Part shown: positions 1-6,989 of the stretch, in pieces
Layout of the letters: each line of letters begins with the position of its first letter
How positions within the stretch are numbered: the first letter of the stretch is position 1
Origin: an uncultured Lachnospiraceae bacterium
GTDB lineage: Bacteria > Bacillota > Clostridia > Lachnospirales > Lachnospiraceae
DNA: 11,704 nt
Assembly (NCBI GenBank): GCA_902782965.1
Contig: CACZPG010000310.1
Location: 1 to 11,704 of the forward strand
Direction: 5' to 3'
The notes under the pieces: model-generated
Seen by the model: only the letters and a program-made list of their open reading frames with translations
The model's database searches: none
Told to the model about the DNA's origin: nothing
Translations under genes and position numbers: made by a program

Positions 1-906
1 GTTTCGAAAATGTTCGCAAGTGCCAGGAGAGTTGCAGGGGTTATGGACACCCAGCCGGATATCAGCTTTATAGAATCAGCTTCAGATGATAAATCCACAG
101 ATGCTAAATCTTCAGATGCTGAACTCGCAGATAATCCTTCGAAAGCCGGGAATAGGTCGCATCACAGTATCAGGTTTGATAAGGTGTCACTTACTTATCC
201 GGGGGCAAAGGAGCCGGCGGTTAAGGATGTAAGCTTTGAAGCGAATGAGGGAGAAATCATTGGAATCATAGGAAGTACCGGTTCCGGAAAAACCAGTCTT
301 ATCAATCTCATTCCGCGATTCTATGAGGCGACAGAGGGTTCTATTGAAATAGACGGTAGAAACATAAAGGAATATTCGAAGCAGGCTATTCGGGACAAGG
401 TATCTGTCACTCCACAGCATGCCATGCTTTTCAGTGGTACTGTAGCTGACAATATCAGAATGGGAAATCCGGATATTGATGATGAACGTATAGAAATCTC
501 ACTCGAGCAGTCCCAGTCCAAGGCTTTTATTGACGAGAAGGATGGGCGTACTGGTTTCGTTGTTGCCGCAGGAGGAAGAAATCTTTCGGGTGGCCAGAAA
601 CAGAGACTTTCAATTGCAAGAGCACTTGCTAAGGATGCACCATTTATTATATTTGATGACAGCACCTCAGCCCTTGATTTTGCGACAGAGAAAGAACTGA
701 GACGGGCTGTAAACGGTATTAAGAAGAATAAGATAGTATTCTTTGTAAGTCAGCGTGCAGGTACTATTCAGGCGGCTGACAGAATAATTGTCATGGAAAG
801 AGGCGGTGTTGCCGGAATAGGAACACATGATGAACTCCTTCAGAGTTGTGAGGTCTATCAGGAAATTTATAAATCCCAGATAGATTCAGGGGAGGTGGCA
901 TCATGA
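1..906 (+). CDS. ABC exporter half-transporter, degenerate-site subunit (5' truncated)
   Basis: C-terminal part of a multidrug-type ABC exporter subunit. The reading frame is open to the first base (V-S-K before the Met at 10), so that Met is internal and the membrane domain lies upstream of the window. Residue numbers count from that Met. The ASARRV stretch is the usual membrane-domain/NBD junction, followed by a long Ser/Asp-rich linker (about 18-50). The NBD has Walker A GSTGSGKT (88-95), Q-loop Gln136, signature LSGGQ (192-196), Walker B ending FDD (215-217) and D-loop SALD. The catalytic Glu after Walker B is Asp217, and the H-loop reads VSQR with Gln248 in place of His. These changes mark the degenerate-site subunit of heterodimeric exporters such as TM287 and BmrC. 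It overlaps the next gene by four bases (ATGA), which suggests translational coupling. Family and partner are well supported; the substrate is unknown. Confidence 0.93.
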   Translation, partial: VSKMFASARRVAGVMDTQPDISFIESASDDKSTDAKSSDAELADNPSKAGNRSHHSIRFDKVSLTYPGAKEPAVKDVSFEANEGEIIGIIGSTGSGKTSLINLIPRFYEATEGSIEIDGRNIKEYSKQAIRDKVSVTPQHAMLFSGTVADNIRMGNPDIDDERIEISLEQSQSKAFIDEKDGRTGFVVAAGGRNLSGGQKQRLSIARALAKDAPFIIFDDSTSALDFATEKELRRAVNGIKKNKIVFFVSQRAGTIQAADRIIVMERGGVAGIGTHDELLQSCEVYQEIYKSQIDSGEVAS

Positions 907-2642
907 GAATATTCAGGTATCTTAAGAAATACATCCCCTTCATAGTTTTATCCATGATAATGGCTCTTCTGACGGTATACTTTCAGATAATGATTCCGAT
1001 TAATATCGGAAAAGCTGTAGATTGTATAGTGATCGGAGAAGAATTCAAGAGAAACAAGCTGCTGATGTATGCGTGTTATGCCATTATGTGTGCAGGCTTT
1101 GCTGCTCTGTTCCAATGGATAATGAGCATGATCAATAACGAAGTGGTTAACAGAGTTTCAAAGGACATTCGCCTTAAGACATTTGACAGTATGCAGCAAA
1201 TGCCGCTCAGTTATATTGATTCCAATTCTGCCGGAGACATAGTATCCAGAATAACTACGGATATAGATCAGTTTGCTGATGGTCTGCTGATGGGCTTCTC
1301 CCAGCTTTTTACCGGAGTAGTTACGATAATAGGAACTATCATCTTTATGGTAAGGCTTGATCTTAAAGTTGCTATTATGGTTATTATTCTTACTCCGTTA
1401 TCATTATTCGTAGCAGGGTTTATATCTAAGAAGACTCATAAATTCTTCGCCCTTCAGTCTGAAAGACGTGGTAAGCTTACCGGCCTGGTTGATGAAATGA
1501 TAGGTCAGCAGAAGGTTGTTCAGGCCTTCTCCTATGAAGATACTGCGGCTGAAAGATTTGATGAGCTGAATAAGGAACTGACACAGGCAAGCTTCAAGGC
1601 CACTTTCTATTCATCGATAGTTAATCCTGCCACAAGATTTGTTAATAACATAATCTATGCGGCAGTGGCGGTTACCGGCGCATTTCTTGCATTATCCGCA
1701 GCTATGACAGTTGGTAATCTGGTTACATTTCTGTCATATGCCAATCAGTATATGAAGCCTTTTAATGAAATATCAAATGTACTTACCGAACTGCAGAATG
1801 CTCTTGCATGTGCAGACAGGGTAGTAAAGCTTATAGAGGCTGAGAAAGAAGAACCGGACAGCGTTACCGCAGAGAATCTGACAGAGATAATGGATAAGCT
1901 TCCGGAGCAGGAAAGAGGCAGCATTGATATTAAGAATATGAGTTTCTCCTACGACAAGGATAAGGAACTTATAAAAGATTTGTCATTATCAGTTAAGCCG
2001 GGCATGAGAGTTGCCATTGTAGGTCCTACTGGAAGTGGAAAAAGTACGCTTATTAATCTGCTTATGAGATTCTACGATGTTGATAAAGGTGCTATTGAAA
2101 TAGAAGGGCAGGATATAAGGGAACTGACCCGGGAAAGTCTGAGGGAATCCTTCGGAATGGTGCTTCAGGAAACCTGGCTCAAAACCGCTACGGTTAAGGA
2201 AAATATCTGTTATGGAGCCCAGAATGCATCCATGGATGAAATAGAGAAGGCTGCAGCACTTACCCATGCCGACAGATTCATTAACCAGCTTCCGGAAGGG
2301 TATGATACCATGCTTACAGAAGATGGAGGAATCTTGTCAGAAGGACAGAAACAGCTTCTGTGTATTACAAGAGTTATGCTCAGAATACCGCCTATGCTGA
2401 TCCTTGATGAAGCAACATCATCTATTGATACAAGAACCGAACACAGAGTTCAGAGGTCCTTTGCGAAGATGATGAATGGAAGAACCAGCTTTATAGTAGC
2501 TCACAGGCTTTCGACTATAAGGGAAGCAGATATGATTCTGGTTATGAAGGATGGAAATATTATCGAGAAAGGTACACATGAATCCCTTCTTAAAGAAGGC
2601 GGATTCTATAGAGAACTGTATTACAGTCAGTTCGAGAATTAA
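903..2642 (+). CDS. ABC exporter half-transporter, permease plus ATPase (competent-site subunit)
   Basis: Complete 579-residue half-transporter, the usual length for an exporter with fused membrane domain and NBD. Six hydrophobic segments fit residues about 12-300, with the conserved LSYIDSNSAGDIVSRITTD region (102-120) after TM2. The NBD has Walker A GPTGSGKS (374-381), Q-loop Gln422, Walker B LILDE with Glu503, and H-loop His534, so its own catalytic residues are intact. Its signature is LSEGQ (478-482) rather than LSGGQ. In heterodimeric exporters (TM288, BmrD) the altered signature faces the degenerate site formed by the partner, and here the partner is the preceding gene. It likely exports a drug, lipid or peptide across the cytoplasmic membrane; the substrate cannot be told from sequence. 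A two-component system starts 31 bases downstream and is probably cotranscribed. Confidence 0.95.
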   Translation: MRIFRYLKKYIPFIVLSMIMALLTVYFQIMIPINIGKAVDCIVIGEEFKRNKLLMYACYAIMCAGFAALFQWIMSMINNEVVNRVSKDIRLKTFDSMQQMPLSYIDSNSAGDIVSRITTDIDQFADGLLMGFSQLFTGVVTIIGTIIFMVRLDLKVAIMVIILTPLSLFVAGFISKKTHKFFALQSERRGKLTGLVDEMIGQQKVVQAFSYEDTAAERFDELNKELTQASFKATFYSSIVNPATRFVNNIIYAAVAVTGAFLALSAAMTVGNLVTFLSYANQYMKPFNEISNVLTELQNALACADRVVKLIEAEKEEPDSVTAENLTEIMDKLPEQERGSIDIKNMSFSYDKDKELIKDLSLSVKPGMRVAIVGPTGSGKSTLINLLMRFYDVDKGAIEIEGQDIRELTRESLRESFGMVLQETWLKTATVKENICYGAQNASMDEIEKAAALTHADRFINQLPEGYDTMLTEDGGILSEGQKQLLCITRVMLRIPPMLILDEATSSIDTRTEHRVQRSFAKMMNGRTSFIVAHRLSTIREADMILVMKDGNIIEKGTHESLLKEGGFYRELYYSQFEN

Positions 2643-2673
2643 GATGGAGTTATACATTTAGAAGGAGTTTTAC

Positions 2674-3342
2674 ATGAATATACTACTTGCAGAGGATGAG
2701 AAGGATCTTTCCAGAGCTCTTGTAGCAGTGCTGGAGCATAATGGGTATACGGTCACTGCGGTTTATGATGGAGAGGCTGCGGTTGAAGAAGCGAAAGAGA
2801 AAGCCTTCTCGTGTATGATATTTGATATTATGATGCCGAAGCTTGATGGAGTATCGGCACTGAAGATTATAAGAGAATCGGGAGACAGAACACCGGCTAT
2901 CTTTCTGACGGCCAAGTCGGAAATGGATGATAAGGTAACCGGTCTGGATGCAGGGGCTGATGACTATCTGACCAAGCCCTTCGCTATGGTTGAACTTCTT
3001 GCGAGAATCAGATCTCTTACAAGAAGAAGCGGAGAATACTCTCCAAGAAAACTCAGCTTCGGCTCAGTCACACTTAATGTTTCTGAGCTTGAACTTGTAT
3101 CTGAGAATTCGGTCAGGCTTGCAGGAATGGAAGCAAGTCTTATGGAATTCTTTATGATGAATCCGGACAAAAGCTTCACCACGGAGGAGATATATTCTCA
3201 TGTCTGGAAAGATGAAGAAACCGGACCGGAGATTGTGTGGCTGTATATTTCCTATCTGAGAAATAAACTCAGATCGATTTCAGGGGATGTTATCATTGAA
3301 GGTGAACAGGGTGGAGATTTCAAACTGACCAGGGTGAATTAA
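2674..3342 (+). CDS. OmpR/PhoB-type response regulator
   Basis: A 222-residue two-domain response regulator. The receiver (1-118) has the acidic pair Glu7/Asp8, phospho-acceptor Asp51 in the FDIMMPKLDG motif, switch Thr79 and Lys101 in the TKPF motif. The C-terminal half (about 125-222) is a winged-helix DNA-binding domain with the helix WLYISYLRNKLRSI. The final wing is unusual: instead of the common RGxGY hairpin it reads EGEQGGDFKL. A good Shine-Dalgarno site, GAAGGAG at 2661-2667, lies six bases before the ATG. It follows the exporter by 31 bases and precedes the sensor kinase by 86 bases, so the kinase is its likely phosphodonor. Control of the exporter genes is an inference from context. 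Confidence 0.95.
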   Translation: MNILLAEDEKDLSRALVAVLEHNGYTVTAVYDGEAAVEEAKEKAFSCMIFDIMMPKLDGVSALKIIRESGDRTPAIFLTAKSEMDDKVTGLDAGADDYLTKPFAMVELLARIRSLTRRSGEYSPRKLSFGSVTLNVSELELVSENSVRLAGMEASLMEFFMMNPDKSFTTEEIYSHVWKDEETGPEIVWLYISYLRNKLRSISGDVIIEGEQGGDFKLTRVN

Positions 3343-3428
3343 TGCTGGAGATGTGATTCTTAGGGTAGTGTAGATTAATATGTTTATTGAACTGTGATTA
3401 TAGATTGGATTTCAAGAGGTAGATTGGT

Positions 3429-4652
3429 ATGTTCAGAAAGCTTAGATTAAAATTCATAGGAATATCGACACTGTCAATGCTGATAGTGCTTATGATCGTT
3501 CTGGGCCTTGTTAATCTTATTACTTATAAGAATGCTGTTGATGATGTATTTGTCACTCTGGAATTTCTTTCCGAGCAGGATGGTATTGAACTGAAGAATA
3601 ATGAGTTTAAAGCCTTCAAGGACAAAGAAATAACAATAGAGACCCAGTATGAAGTGAGATATGTAACGGTTAATGTCTCAACAGACGGAGAGGTTACCCA
3701 GTTTAATGTAGAACATATAGCGGCAATAAATGAGTCGGATATAGGTGACTTCGTTCTTCATGCGCTTAAAAGCTCCAAAACTAAAGGACTTTTTAAGTAT
3801 AATTTCCTGACCTATGCTTTCTATAAGTTAAAACAGTCTGATGGAAGCTACAAAATAATAATAATGGATTGTACCAGAAATCTCGCTTATGTTCGTTACT
3901 TCGTAAGCTTTTCTTTCTATGTGGGAGCACTGAGCATTCTGCTTCTCATGCTGCTGCTCTCTGTATTTGCCCGTAAAGCCGTTCAGCCGTATGTGAAGAA
4001 CATAGAAGCTCAGAAAAGATTTATTACTAATGCGAGTCATGAACTGAAGACACCACTTGCGGTTATTTCTGCAAATACTGAAGTAATTGAGATGACAAGT
4101 GGAAAGAGTGAATGGACAGAAAGTACGGTAAATCAGGTGAAGAGAATGTCGGATCTTATTTCCCAGCTGGTGGTTCTGTCCAAGCTTGAGGAGAGGGAGG
4201 ATATTGTATTTACGGATGTTAATATTTCTGAAGAGGCTAATAGTGTTGTATCGTCTCTGAAGACGGTGGCAGATACTCAGGGAAAGAAGCTGGAGTACAC
4301 CATAGCAGAGGATATTCATGTCAGTGCCGATAAGAACGGAATTCATGAGCTTATCAATATTCTTCTGGATAATGCTGTAAAGTATTGTGATGATGGCGGA
4401 GATATTACACTTGATCTTCATCAGAAAGGAAGAAGTGCAGTCCTGACAGTTTCTAATGATTATGCAGAAGGAGAAGGAGTTGATTACAGCCGGTTCTTCG
4501 ATAGATTCTACAGAGCAGATGAATCTCATAACAGCAGTAAAGAGGGATTTGGAATCGGACTTTCCATGGCAGAAAGCCTTGTCAGGATGTTCAAGGGTAA
4601 AATCAGTGTAAATTACAAGAAACCTAAGATCATATTTACTGTAAATCTCTGA
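3429..4652 (+). CDS. Membrane sensor histidine kinase, partner of the preceding regulator
   Basis: A 407-residue transmembrane kinase. A hydrophobic helix at about 9-32 and a second at about 157-180 enclose an extracytoplasmic region of about 125 residues with no family I can name. TM2 leads almost directly into the dimerisation helix with no clear HAMP domain. The H-box is NASHELKTPL with His204. The ATPase domain has N-box LLDNAVKY (Asn315), F-box FFDRFYRAD (356-364) and G2 box GFGIGLSMAES (373-383). The usual DxGxG G1 box is replaced by NDYAEGEGVDYS (343-354), a divergent form I believe also occurs in clostridial kinases, so it need not mean loss of activity. SD site AGAGG lies at 3415-3419. 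The pairing with the response regulator upstream is secure from context. The signal is unknown; the linked exporter suggests an envelope-active compound. Confidence 0.93.
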   Translation: MFRKLRLKFIGISTLSMLIVLMIVLGLVNLITYKNAVDDVFVTLEFLSEQDGIELKNNEFKAFKDKEITIETQYEVRYVTVNVSTDGEVTQFNVEHIAAINESDIGDFVLHALKSSKTKGLFKYNFLTYAFYKLKQSDGSYKIIIMDCTRNLAYVRYFVSFSFYVGALSILLLMLLLSVFARKAVQPYVKNIEAQKRFITNASHELKTPLAVISANTEVIEMTSGKSEWTESTVNQVKRMSDLISQLVVLSKLEEREDIVFTDVNISEEANSVVSSLKTVADTQGKKLEYTIAEDIHVSADKNGIHELINILLDNAVKYCDDGGDITLDLHQKGRSAVLTVSNDYAEGEGVDYSRFFDRFYRADESHNSSKEGFGIGLSMAESLVRMFKGKISVNYKKPKIIFTVNL

Positions 4653-4719
4653 CATTTTGTGATTTATACTTGCACATATACCTGTAAATGGGGTAGAATA
4701 AATTAATACAACAAAAGAT

Positions 4720-4751
4720 AAAAGGACGAATCCATGCGAATCCGTCCTTTT
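4720..4751. terminator. Hairpin after the sensor kinase gene, possible bidirectional terminator
   Basis: Perfect 9-bp inverted repeat, AAAAGGACG at 4720-4728 and CGTCCTTTT at 4743-4751, around a 14-base loop. It lies 67 bases past the kinase stop codon. The A-run on one side and T-run on the other would let it work on either strand. The T-run is only four bases and is part of the stem, so termination may be partial. The 7-base direct repeat CGAATCC occurs at 4727-4733 and 4737-4743. Confidence 0.55.
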
Positions 4752-4783
4752 ACCATTAGTGAAGGTTAAAAGTATTTATATGA

Positions 4784-4808
4784 TTAAAGAAGATTAGATC
4801 TTCTTTAA
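4784..4808. repeat. Perfect 11-3-11 inverted repeat upstream of the AraC-type gene
   Basis: TTAAAGAAGAT (4784-4794) and ATCTTCTTTAA (4798-4808) are perfect reverse complements separated by three bases (TAG). No T-tract follows (the next bases are CAGGGGG), so it is a poor intrinsic terminator. It could be a protein-binding dyad or an RNA hairpin in a leader about 140 bases before the AraC-type start codon. Confidence 0.6.
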
Positions 4809-4823
4809 CAGGGGGCGTTCCTC

Positions 4824-4838
4824 TATACTGGTAGTATA
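4824..4838. repeat. Short 6-3-6 inverted repeat
   Basis: TATACT (4824-4829) and AGTATA (4833-4838) around GGT. It is the second of three dyads between the hairpin at 4720 and the AraC-type gene. It is short enough to arise by chance in A+T-rich DNA. Its position in a row of such dyads is the only reason to list it. Confidence 0.3.
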
Positions 4839-4857
4839 TTTTATTCCTCATTGAAAT

Positions 4858-4883
4858 GATACAAATATATTGTTAATTGTATC
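4858..4883. promoter_or_regulatory. Possible operator dyad (7-12-7) upstream of the AraC-type gene
   Basis: GATACAA (4858-4864) and TTGTATC (4877-4883) are perfect reverse complements with arm centres 19 bases apart, nearly two helical turns. That spacing suits a dimeric DNA-binding protein. It overlaps a weak promoter candidate: -35 TTGTTA at 4870-4875, a 16-base spacer, and -10 GATAAC at 4892-4897 (four of six matches each). Autoregulation by the downstream regulator is possible but not shown. Confidence 0.35.
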
Positions 4884-4948
4884 AACTTTTTGATAACTTT
4901 TTACTAAAAAATGGGGTTAAATGACATTTTAGAAAGCGAGGGTTTTAT

Positions 4949-5692
4949 ATGAGCGATATCAAGGCAGAGATTACCAGGAATATGTTTGAAGAAAGAGAGA
5001 GTGAGATAAAGCATCCAACGTATGATAATGAAATGGCACTCTATAACCTTATCGCTGAAGGAAGACTTGATGAAGTAAGAGCGAAATGGGAGAGTGGTCC
5101 GAAATCAAATGATGAGATACGAGGAGTACTGTCTGATAATCCTGTTCATAATGCAATGTATCATCATGTAGCAATGACTGCCATAGTTACCAGAGTTTGT
5201 ATAAGTAAGGGAATGCCGCAGGATTTTGCGTATAAGCTGAGCGATGCATATATCAAGAAGGCAGATCAGATGCAGCGGGTTGATGACATTCAGAAGGTTC
5301 AATGGGAGATGATAGAGGCATTCTGTGAATACATGGTTGAATCCGGTGTTAAGACAGCTAAGTCTAAGCAGATCATGCAGTGTGTAGATTATATTCGTGA
5401 GAATATTCATAAGAGTCTGACGGTATCTGAACTGGCTGAGAGAGTAGCTTTAAATGAGACCTATCTCTCTAAGCTATTCAAGAAGGAAATGGGAGTTTCT
5501 GTAAGTGAATATATAAGGAATCAGAAGATTGAGGAAGCCTGCTGGCTGCTGAAATATACGGATAAGACCAGTATTGAGATAGCAACAGACCTGTCCTTCT
5601 CCTCTCACAGTTATTTCATAAGTGTGTTTAAGAAGGTAACGGGAACTACTCCGAAGGAGTATAGAAATTCTAATTTTAGAAAGCTGACATAG
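4949..5692 (+). CDS. AraC-family transcriptional regulator
   Basis: A 247-residue regulator with a C-terminal AraC DNA-binding domain of two helix-turn-helix units. The first is at about 157-178 (SLTVSELAERVALNETYLS) and the second at about 207-230, followed by the family signature ending VTGTTPKEYR (230-239). The N-terminal 135 residues are predicted largely helical and do not look like the cupin sugar-binding domain of AraC itself. The stretch NPVHNAMYHHVAMTAIVTR, followed by a GMPQDFAYKLSDAY segment, resembles the N-terminal region of Lachnospiraceae AraC proteins; its ligand is unknown to me. SD site GAGGG (4938-4942) lies six bases before the ATG. The stop codon overlaps the SD site of the alarmone synthetase eight bases on, so coupling is likely. 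A role as local regulator of the following genes is inferred from position. Confidence 0.9.
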   Translation: MSDIKAEITRNMFEERESEIKHPTYDNEMALYNLIAEGRLDEVRAKWESGPKSNDEIRGVLSDNPVHNAMYHHVAMTAIVTRVCISKGMPQDFAYKLSDAYIKKADQMQRVDDIQKVQWEMIEAFCEYMVESGVKTAKSKQIMQCVDYIRENIHKSLTVSELAERVALNETYLSKLFKKEMGVSVSEYIRNQKIEEACWLLKYTDKTSIEIATDLSFSSHSYFISVFKKVTGTTPKEYRNSNFRKLT

Positions 5693-5700
5693 GTGATAAT

Positions 5701-6369
5701 ATGGACTATCCGGAGGAAACTCAGATCAGACGAAAGGCTGAGGAGGTTGCCAAGGTCTTCTCGAGAACTAAAGAGTTTCAGGAACTGATGACGCTGTACA
5801 GATGTGCCATCATGGAAATAGAAACAAAACTGAATGTACTTAACGAAGAATTCTCTCTTCAATATGATCGTAATCCTTTTGAATCAATTGAGACCAGACT
5901 CAAAAGTCCTACAAGTATCGTTGAGAAGATGATGATTCATGGTGTGGATATAAATGTCGAGAACATGGAAGGAGAAATCTTCGATATAGCAGGAATAAGA
6001 GTCGTATGTTCCTTCAAGGAGGATATATACAGACTTGCTGATCTTCTGGTACAGCAGGACGATGTGCTGCTGCTGGCAAGAAAGGATTATATAGAGAATC
6101 CCAAGCCTAATGGCTACAGAAGTTTTCACATAATAGTTGATATACCGATTTTCCTTTCTGAAGGAAAGAAACACATGAAGGTTGAGGTTCAGTTCAGAAC
6201 CATTGCGATGGATTTTTGGGCTTCTGTGGATCATAAGCTGAAATATAAGAAGGAATTGAAGCACCCTGATGAAGTTGTTGCCCGACTTAAGAAATGTGCT
6301 GATAGTCTCGCCGAAATGGATGATGAAATGGAAGCTATCAGACAGAGTCTGGATCTGGACAGAACATGA
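5701..6369 (+). CDS. relQ: Small alarmone synthetase, RelQ/YjbM type ((p)ppGpp synthetase)
   Basis: A 222-residue protein with only a RelA/SpoT synthetase domain: no HD hydrolase, TGS or ACT domain. It is expected to transfer pyrophosphate from ATP to GDP, GTP or possibly GMP in the cytosol. Visible motifs are DIAGIR (95-100, metal-binding Asp95), the KDYIENPKPNGYRSFH substrate loop (128-143) and VEVQFRT (161-167, Glu162), then FWASVDHKLKYK (172-183). The 67-residue gap from Asp95 to Glu162 equals that between Asp72 and Glu139 of Bacillus subtilis SAS1. The N-terminus is about 20 residues longer than in YjbM. SD AGGTG overlaps the stop codon of the AraC-type gene, and the NUDIX gene starts 21 bases downstream. 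The assignment to RelQ rather than RelP or a toxic SAS rests on overall resemblance to YjbM. Confidence 0.92.
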   Translation: MDYPEETQIRRKAEEVAKVFSRTKEFQELMTLYRCAIMEIETKLNVLNEEFSLQYDRNPFESIETRLKSPTSIVEKMMIHGVDINVENMEGEIFDIAGIRVVCSFKEDIYRLADLLVQQDDVLLLARKDYIENPKPNGYRSFHIIVDIPIFLSEGKKHMKVEVQFRTIAMDFWASVDHKLKYKKELKHPDEVVARLKKCADSLAEMDDEMEAIRQSLDLDRT

Positions 6370-6390
6370 AGGGTGTAGAGGATATTAGCT

Positions 6391-6951
6391 GTGAAATATA
6401 AGGGAATAAAGAAATTATCAGAGGGAAAATTCATCAGCAGATATGATATAGAATATGAAACTGAGGATGGATATCCCAAAACATACGAAATAATAAGCAG
6501 AAGTAAGGATATTGCTTCTTATGAACAACTGCAGGGTGATAAGCCTGATGCAGTTGTTCTTATGATGACCACTCCCGATGGAGAAAGGATACTTATAAAC
6601 AGAGAATTTCGAATGGCAGTGGGGATGTGGGTATATAATTTTCCGGCAGGCCTTATAGATGAGGGTGAGACTCCGGAGCAGGCGGCTGCGAGAGAGCTGA
6701 GAGAAGAGACGGGGCTGGAACTGATATCTATCGATGACATGATAGGACTCAGCTATAGCGCGGTCGGTTTTTCGAATGAGATGAATGTCTGCGTGGTAGG
6801 TACCTGTGAAGGAAAAATTCAGAAAAGTGATTCTTCATTTGAAGAGATTGAAGCTGCGTGGTATACTAAAGAGGAAGTGCGCGAACTGCTTAAGAGGGAA
6901 AGGTTCGCTGCAAGGACACAGGCATATTTATATCTCTGGAGTCGTACGTAA
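6391..6951 (+). CDS. NUDIX hydrolase, ADP-ribose pyrophosphatase (NudF)-like
   Basis: A 186-residue NUDIX protein starting with GTG, preceded by GAGG at about 6378-6381. The NUDIX box is complete: Gly87, Glu93, then R101-E-L-R-E-E-T-G-L109, with catalytic and metal-binding Glu102, Glu105 and Glu106. A PAGLIDEGE lead-in, a long N-terminal beta region and the total length fit the ADP-ribose pyrophosphatase group, which splits ADP-ribose into AMP and ribose 5-phosphate. NUDIX specificity is hard to read from sequence: related enzymes act on other nucleoside diphosphate derivatives, and some (NahA in B. subtilis) act on pppGpp. Adjacency to the alarmone synthetase makes nucleotide-alarmone turnover worth considering, though that is inference. 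The start is supported by alignment of the first residues with NudF-like N-termini and by the SD site; no in-frame ATG precedes the box closely. Confidence 0.88.
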   Translation: MKYKGIKKLSEGKFISRYDIEYETEDGYPKTYEIISRSKDIASYEQLQGDKPDAVVLMMTTPDGERILINREFRMAVGMWVYNFPAGLIDEGETPEQAAARELREETGLELISIDDMIGLSYSAVGFSNEMNVCVVGTCEGKIQKSDSSFEEIEAAWYTKEEVRELLKRERFAARTQAYLYLWSRT

Positions 6952-6989
6952 GCTGGAAAAGAAGGATACAATAATACAAGGGGGCTAAG

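Noticed and set aside
3828..4655. 275-codon open frame on the - strand
   Set aside because: It lies antisense to the sensor kinase gene, whose H, N, F and G2 boxes are clear. The antisense translation shows no family features and is Ile/Cys/Leu-rich as expected from a shadow frame.
5701..6951. Toxic small alarmone synthetase with NUDIX antitoxin
   Set aside because: The synthetase resembles housekeeping RelQ/YjbM closely in motifs and spacing, and the NUDIX protein looks like an ADP-ribose pyrophosphatase. Nothing else suggests a toxin-antitoxin or phage-defence island.
6806..6988. 60-codon + strand frame overlapping the end of the NUDIX gene
   Set aside because: It is out of frame within the NUDIX coding sequence, has no good Shine-Dalgarno site, and has a Lys/Arg/Leu composition that fits a frame-shifted read.
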